38,592 bases of DNA from Zavarzinella formosa DSM 19928 (GTDB lineage Bacteria > Planctomycetota > Planctomycetia > Gemmatales > Gemmataceae). The stretch covers positions 218,317 to 256,908 of the forward strand of contig NZ_JH636443.1 of assembly GCF_000255705.1 (NCBI RefSeq). Direction: 5' to 3'. Below the pieces are notes generated by a model that did no database searches, was not told the DNA's origin, and was given only the letters and a program-made list of their open reading frames with translations. The stretch's first letter is position 1, and each line of letters starts with the position of its first letter. Shown here piece after piece: positions 36,600 through 38,592 of the stretch. Made by a program: the position numbers and the translations under genes.

Positions 36600-37179
36600 C
36601 GGCCACCTCTCGTTCGGTTTTGGATCCTGGTGCGCTGGATGGTCAGGCAAAGTTTTTGAGCAAAACCAATGCCGGTCATTTTCAATCGCACAAAACTTCC
36701 AAAACAATCGCGATGATGTTGGCCTGAAAGGGAGTTGGTCAATCATCGAGGTTGTTTCAGCATTCCCATCGCAAAGACTGCCCTCATGGCATTGAAGAGG
36801 AATACTGGCGACTGCCGTCGATCTTGCACAAATCAATTTGAAAGGATCGACAGAATTGCTTTTCGGGGTGATGCTGTTGAACGGTTTGATCCGCCTGGCT
36901 GAATTGAAGAAGGCCCCGTTGGCCCCTGCTGAATGCTTTTGGTGAATGCCGTGCCTGGGGTGCTTTCCGCATAACCTGACAGGCTGTCAGGGAAACATAA
37001 CTTCCGCAATGGTAAATGTTTGATGCCGTCTTCGAGTTGGCGGGGTTCTCCGGCATTTGCGGCTTGTGATTGAGAGGCATTTCAAAAGTCGAATGCCATT
37101 CTGAATTTCATGGAGTGGAACCATGATAAGTTAAATTGCCCTCAATCAATTTCTTTTGCCCAGATCAAAGAGTTTGACT
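36600..37179. other. 580-bp divergent intergenic region
   Basis: The region separates the sigma factor (-) and the small secreted protein (+) and is visibly poorer in GC than its neighbours. It should hold both promoters. It contains a 17-base palindrome at 36975-36991 and a weak 6-bp inverted pair (37076-37081 with 37092-37097). Open frames of up to about 98 codons on the - strand (36784-37080) lack a ribosome binding site and any recognisable fold, and are not called. Confidence 0.6.
36975..36991. promoter_or_regulatory. 17-base palindrome, possible operator
   Basis: CCTGACAGGCTGTCAGG is a perfect 8-bp inverted repeat around one G. It is about 190 bases upstream of the + strand gene and about 375 bases upstream of the sigma factor start. 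Its size fits a dimeric regulator site; no regulator is identified. Confidence 0.4.
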
Positions 37180-37755
37180 ATGCGCCGCATCGGATTGTTG
37201 GCAAGTCTGCTGATGTTTGCCGGGAGTGCCTCCACAACCTTCGGCCAGCAAATCATTCAGTTCCAGCCTGAACCGCAAGTGATTTTGGGCACTCCGATGT
37301 CGGCTCCGGGAGAAGTGATTTGGATCGTCCCCGCTCCGGCGCCGTATCCTCCGGCTGTTTTGGCCCGTCACCCACGACTGCAACAATCGTTGCAGATCTT
37401 GGCCGATCCGTCGGCCTATTTCTTTGGCCCCACCGAAGGTGTGGAGTTCCCGACGCGCCACCCATTCATTGATGCGGCGCCAAACATTGTGAACATTGCC
37501 TCCATCGGCTTGTTCTTCGGCGGCGGCCCGGCGTTGGTCGCCTTGGCGTTTGCCCTGCCGCCCGCCATCCGGGCCGCCCGCGTGGTGATCTACGGTTCCC
37601 CGGTGGCCGGGCCGCCAAAGGATACTTTGCTGTGGATCGCCGAACCGTCTCTGCTTCGGCTCCGCAACCGTATCCGGGATCGCCGCAACCAGTCCCAGCC
37701 GGTTGTCACCTCGTATGACTCTTACCCATACGGTTACGGTTACGGCGGCCGATGA
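37180..37755 (+). CDS. Small secreted protein of unknown function
   Basis: A 191-residue protein from the ATG at 37180, with a signal peptide (MRRIGLLASLLMFAGSASTTFG). The start of the mature protein is Pro- and Gln-rich (QIIQFQPEPQVILG, PAPAPYPPA). A hydrophobic Gly/Ala stretch at about 105-135 (NIASIGLFFGGGPALVALAFALPPAIRAA) may be a membrane segment. The C-terminus is basic and then Tyr/Gly-rich (YPYGYGYGG). No family is recognised. It ends six bases before the stop of the convergent DUF1501 gene, so there is no room for a terminator between them. Confidence 0.62.
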   Translation: MRRIGLLASLLMFAGSASTTFGQQIIQFQPEPQVILGTPMSAPGEVIWIVPAPAPYPPAVLARHPRLQQSLQILADPSAYFFGPTEGVEFPTRHPFIDAAPNIVNIASIGLFFGGGPALVALAFALPPAIRAARVVIYGSPVAGPPKDTLLWIAEPSLLRLRNRIRDRRNQSQPVVTSYDSYPYGYGYGGR

Positions 37756-37761
37756 CGTCCG

Positions 37762-38592
37762 TTACGCCATGATCTCTTTCACCACTTTGCCGGCCACGTC
37801 TGTCAGCCGGAAGTCACGGCCGGCGTAGCGATACGTCAGCTTCTCATGGTCGAGGCCCATCAGGGCCAAGAGGGTGGCGTGCAGGTCGTTGGTGTGCATC
37901 CGGCCTTCGACGGCCTTGATGCCGTACTCGTCGGTCGCCCCGTAAGTGACGCCCTTCTTGATGCCGGCCCCGGCGAGGGCCATCGGGTAGCCGGTGATGT
38001 TGTGGTCCCGGCCATCGACGCCCTGCGTGGTCGGCTGGCGGCCGAACTCGCTGCCGAAGATCACCAGCGTGTCTTCCAGCAAGCCGCGATTCTCCAAGTC
38101 CGCCAGCAGGGCCGAGGTCGGCTGATCGACGGCGGCGCAATTGTTAATCAGCCCCTTGTGCAAGTTGTTGTGATGATCCCAGCCCGGCTGGCAGATCTCC
38201 ACGAATCGCACGCCAGCCTCGCTCAACCGCCGGGCCATGAGGCATTGCCGGGCGAAGGCCCCGGCCGGGCCGGGCTTGATGCCGTAGGCGTCCTTCACCT
38301 TTTGCGGTTCCTTCGAGATGTCGAGCAACTGCGGCACCTTCCCCTGCATCCGGAAGGCGAGTTCATAGGACTCGATCACGCCATCCACCTGATCCGGAGC
38401 GCCGGGTGTGCCGGCCAGATCGCGGTTCATCGACTGGATCAGGTCCAGTTGCTTCCGCTGGAGATCGCCGGAGGTGCCGGCCTTCAGGTGGGCGAGTTCG
38501 CCGGCGTCGTTGATGCGGGTTCCCTGAAAGTGGGCCGGGAGGAATGCGCTGCCGTAGTTGACGGCCCCGCCGAAGTTTGGCGGCGGGTTGAT
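37762..38592 (-). CDS. DUF1501 family protein (5' part outside the window)
   Basis: The frame is open from 38592 down to the TAA at 37762, giving 276 residues; the start and the Tat leader lie beyond the window edge. An internal ATG at 38430 is not the start, because the family sequence continues upstream (NPPPNFGGAVNYGSAFLP). DUF1501 landmarks are RRLSEAGVRFVEI with GWDHHNN, FGSEFGRQPTTQ, GRDHN and TNDLHATLLALMGLDHEKL. The C-terminal RLTDVAGKVVKEI resembles the end of the DUF1501 protein at 2520-3902. In planctomycetes such genes usually follow a DUF1549/DUF1553 gene, which would lie outside the window to the right. Confidence 0.9.
   Translation of the reverse strand: MNPPPNFGGAVNYGSAFLPAHFQGTRINDAGELAHLKAGTSGDLQRKQLDLIQSMNRDLAGTPGAPDQVDGVIESYELAFRMQGKVPQLLDISKEPQKVKDAYGIKPGPAGAFARQCLMARRLSEAGVRFVEICQPGWDHHNNLHKGLINNCAAVDQPTSALLADLENRGLLEDTLVIFGSEFGRQPTTQGVDGRDHNITGYPMALAGAGIKKGVTYGATDEYGIKAVEGRMHTNDLHATLLALMGLDHEKLTYRYAGRDFRLTDVAGKVVKEIMA

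Noticed and set aside
36784-37080. A 98-codon - strand frame upstream of the sigma factor
   Set aside because: Low-complexity product without a ribosome binding site, in a region that reads as a promoter leader.

Overview
The window is a high-GC bacterial chromosome segment that reads as a planctomycete, most likely Gemmataceae-like. The basis is the family content: three DUF1501 proteins, a DUF1549/DUF1553 cytochrome-type protein, a PVC-type heme-binding CxxCH beta-propeller protein, a DUF1559 pilin-like protein, a periplasmic tricorn-type protease and a secreted transglutaminase-like protein. The family placement is an inference from gene content. No rRNA, tRNA, CRISPR array or transposase gene was recognised. 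Gene density is high and genes are mostly single units that alternate strand often.

Layout. 1-5.6 kb: the 3' end of a possible SMI1/KNR4 (SUKH)-like protein, a convergent 630-residue protein with SAP-like repeats and a PD-(D/E)XK-type C-terminus, then a DUF1501 protein and a CxxCH secreted protein on the + strand, and a tiny membrane protein on the - strand. 5.6-17.2 kb: a TIGR03032-type protein, a DUF1549/DUF1553 protein, a HEAT/propeller protein, a CE15-like esterase, a transglutaminase-like protein and a second DUF1501 protein. 17.4-19.9 kb: a + strand cluster of a Cys-rich membrane protein, a DUF4198 protein and a DUF1559 protein. 20-27.3 kb: a 1120-residue PVC heme protein, a secreted protein of unknown function, and a divergent diheme PSCyt1/DUF4384-like protein. 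27.5-38.6 kb: a 680-residue M48-like protein that has lost the HExxH motif, a class V aminotransferase, a tricorn homologue, a GT4 glycosyltransferase, a short sigma-70 factor, a small secreted protein and the 3' part of a third DUF1501 protein.

The strongest structure not explained by genes is in the spaces between convergent genes. Eight of ten such junctions hold a long inverted repeat, several with perfect arms of 18-55 bp. They are unrelated in sequence except for two copies of one family (361-449 and 5815-5944), which share terminal ATACCGAATCGC and an internal GGGGGAGCC-type core. These are best read as a mix of bidirectional terminators and dispersed palindromic (REP/MITE-like) elements. 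A further perfect 19-bp palindrome sits in a divergent promoter region at 24.9 kb.

Many products have signal peptides, Tat-like RRxFL/RRRML leaders or heme motifs, so the window is dominated by exported proteins. No complete named pathway or defence island can be assigned. The best candidates for new biology are the SAP plus nuclease-fold protein, the M48 pseudoprotease, the Cys-rich/DUF4198 cluster and the palindromic elements.
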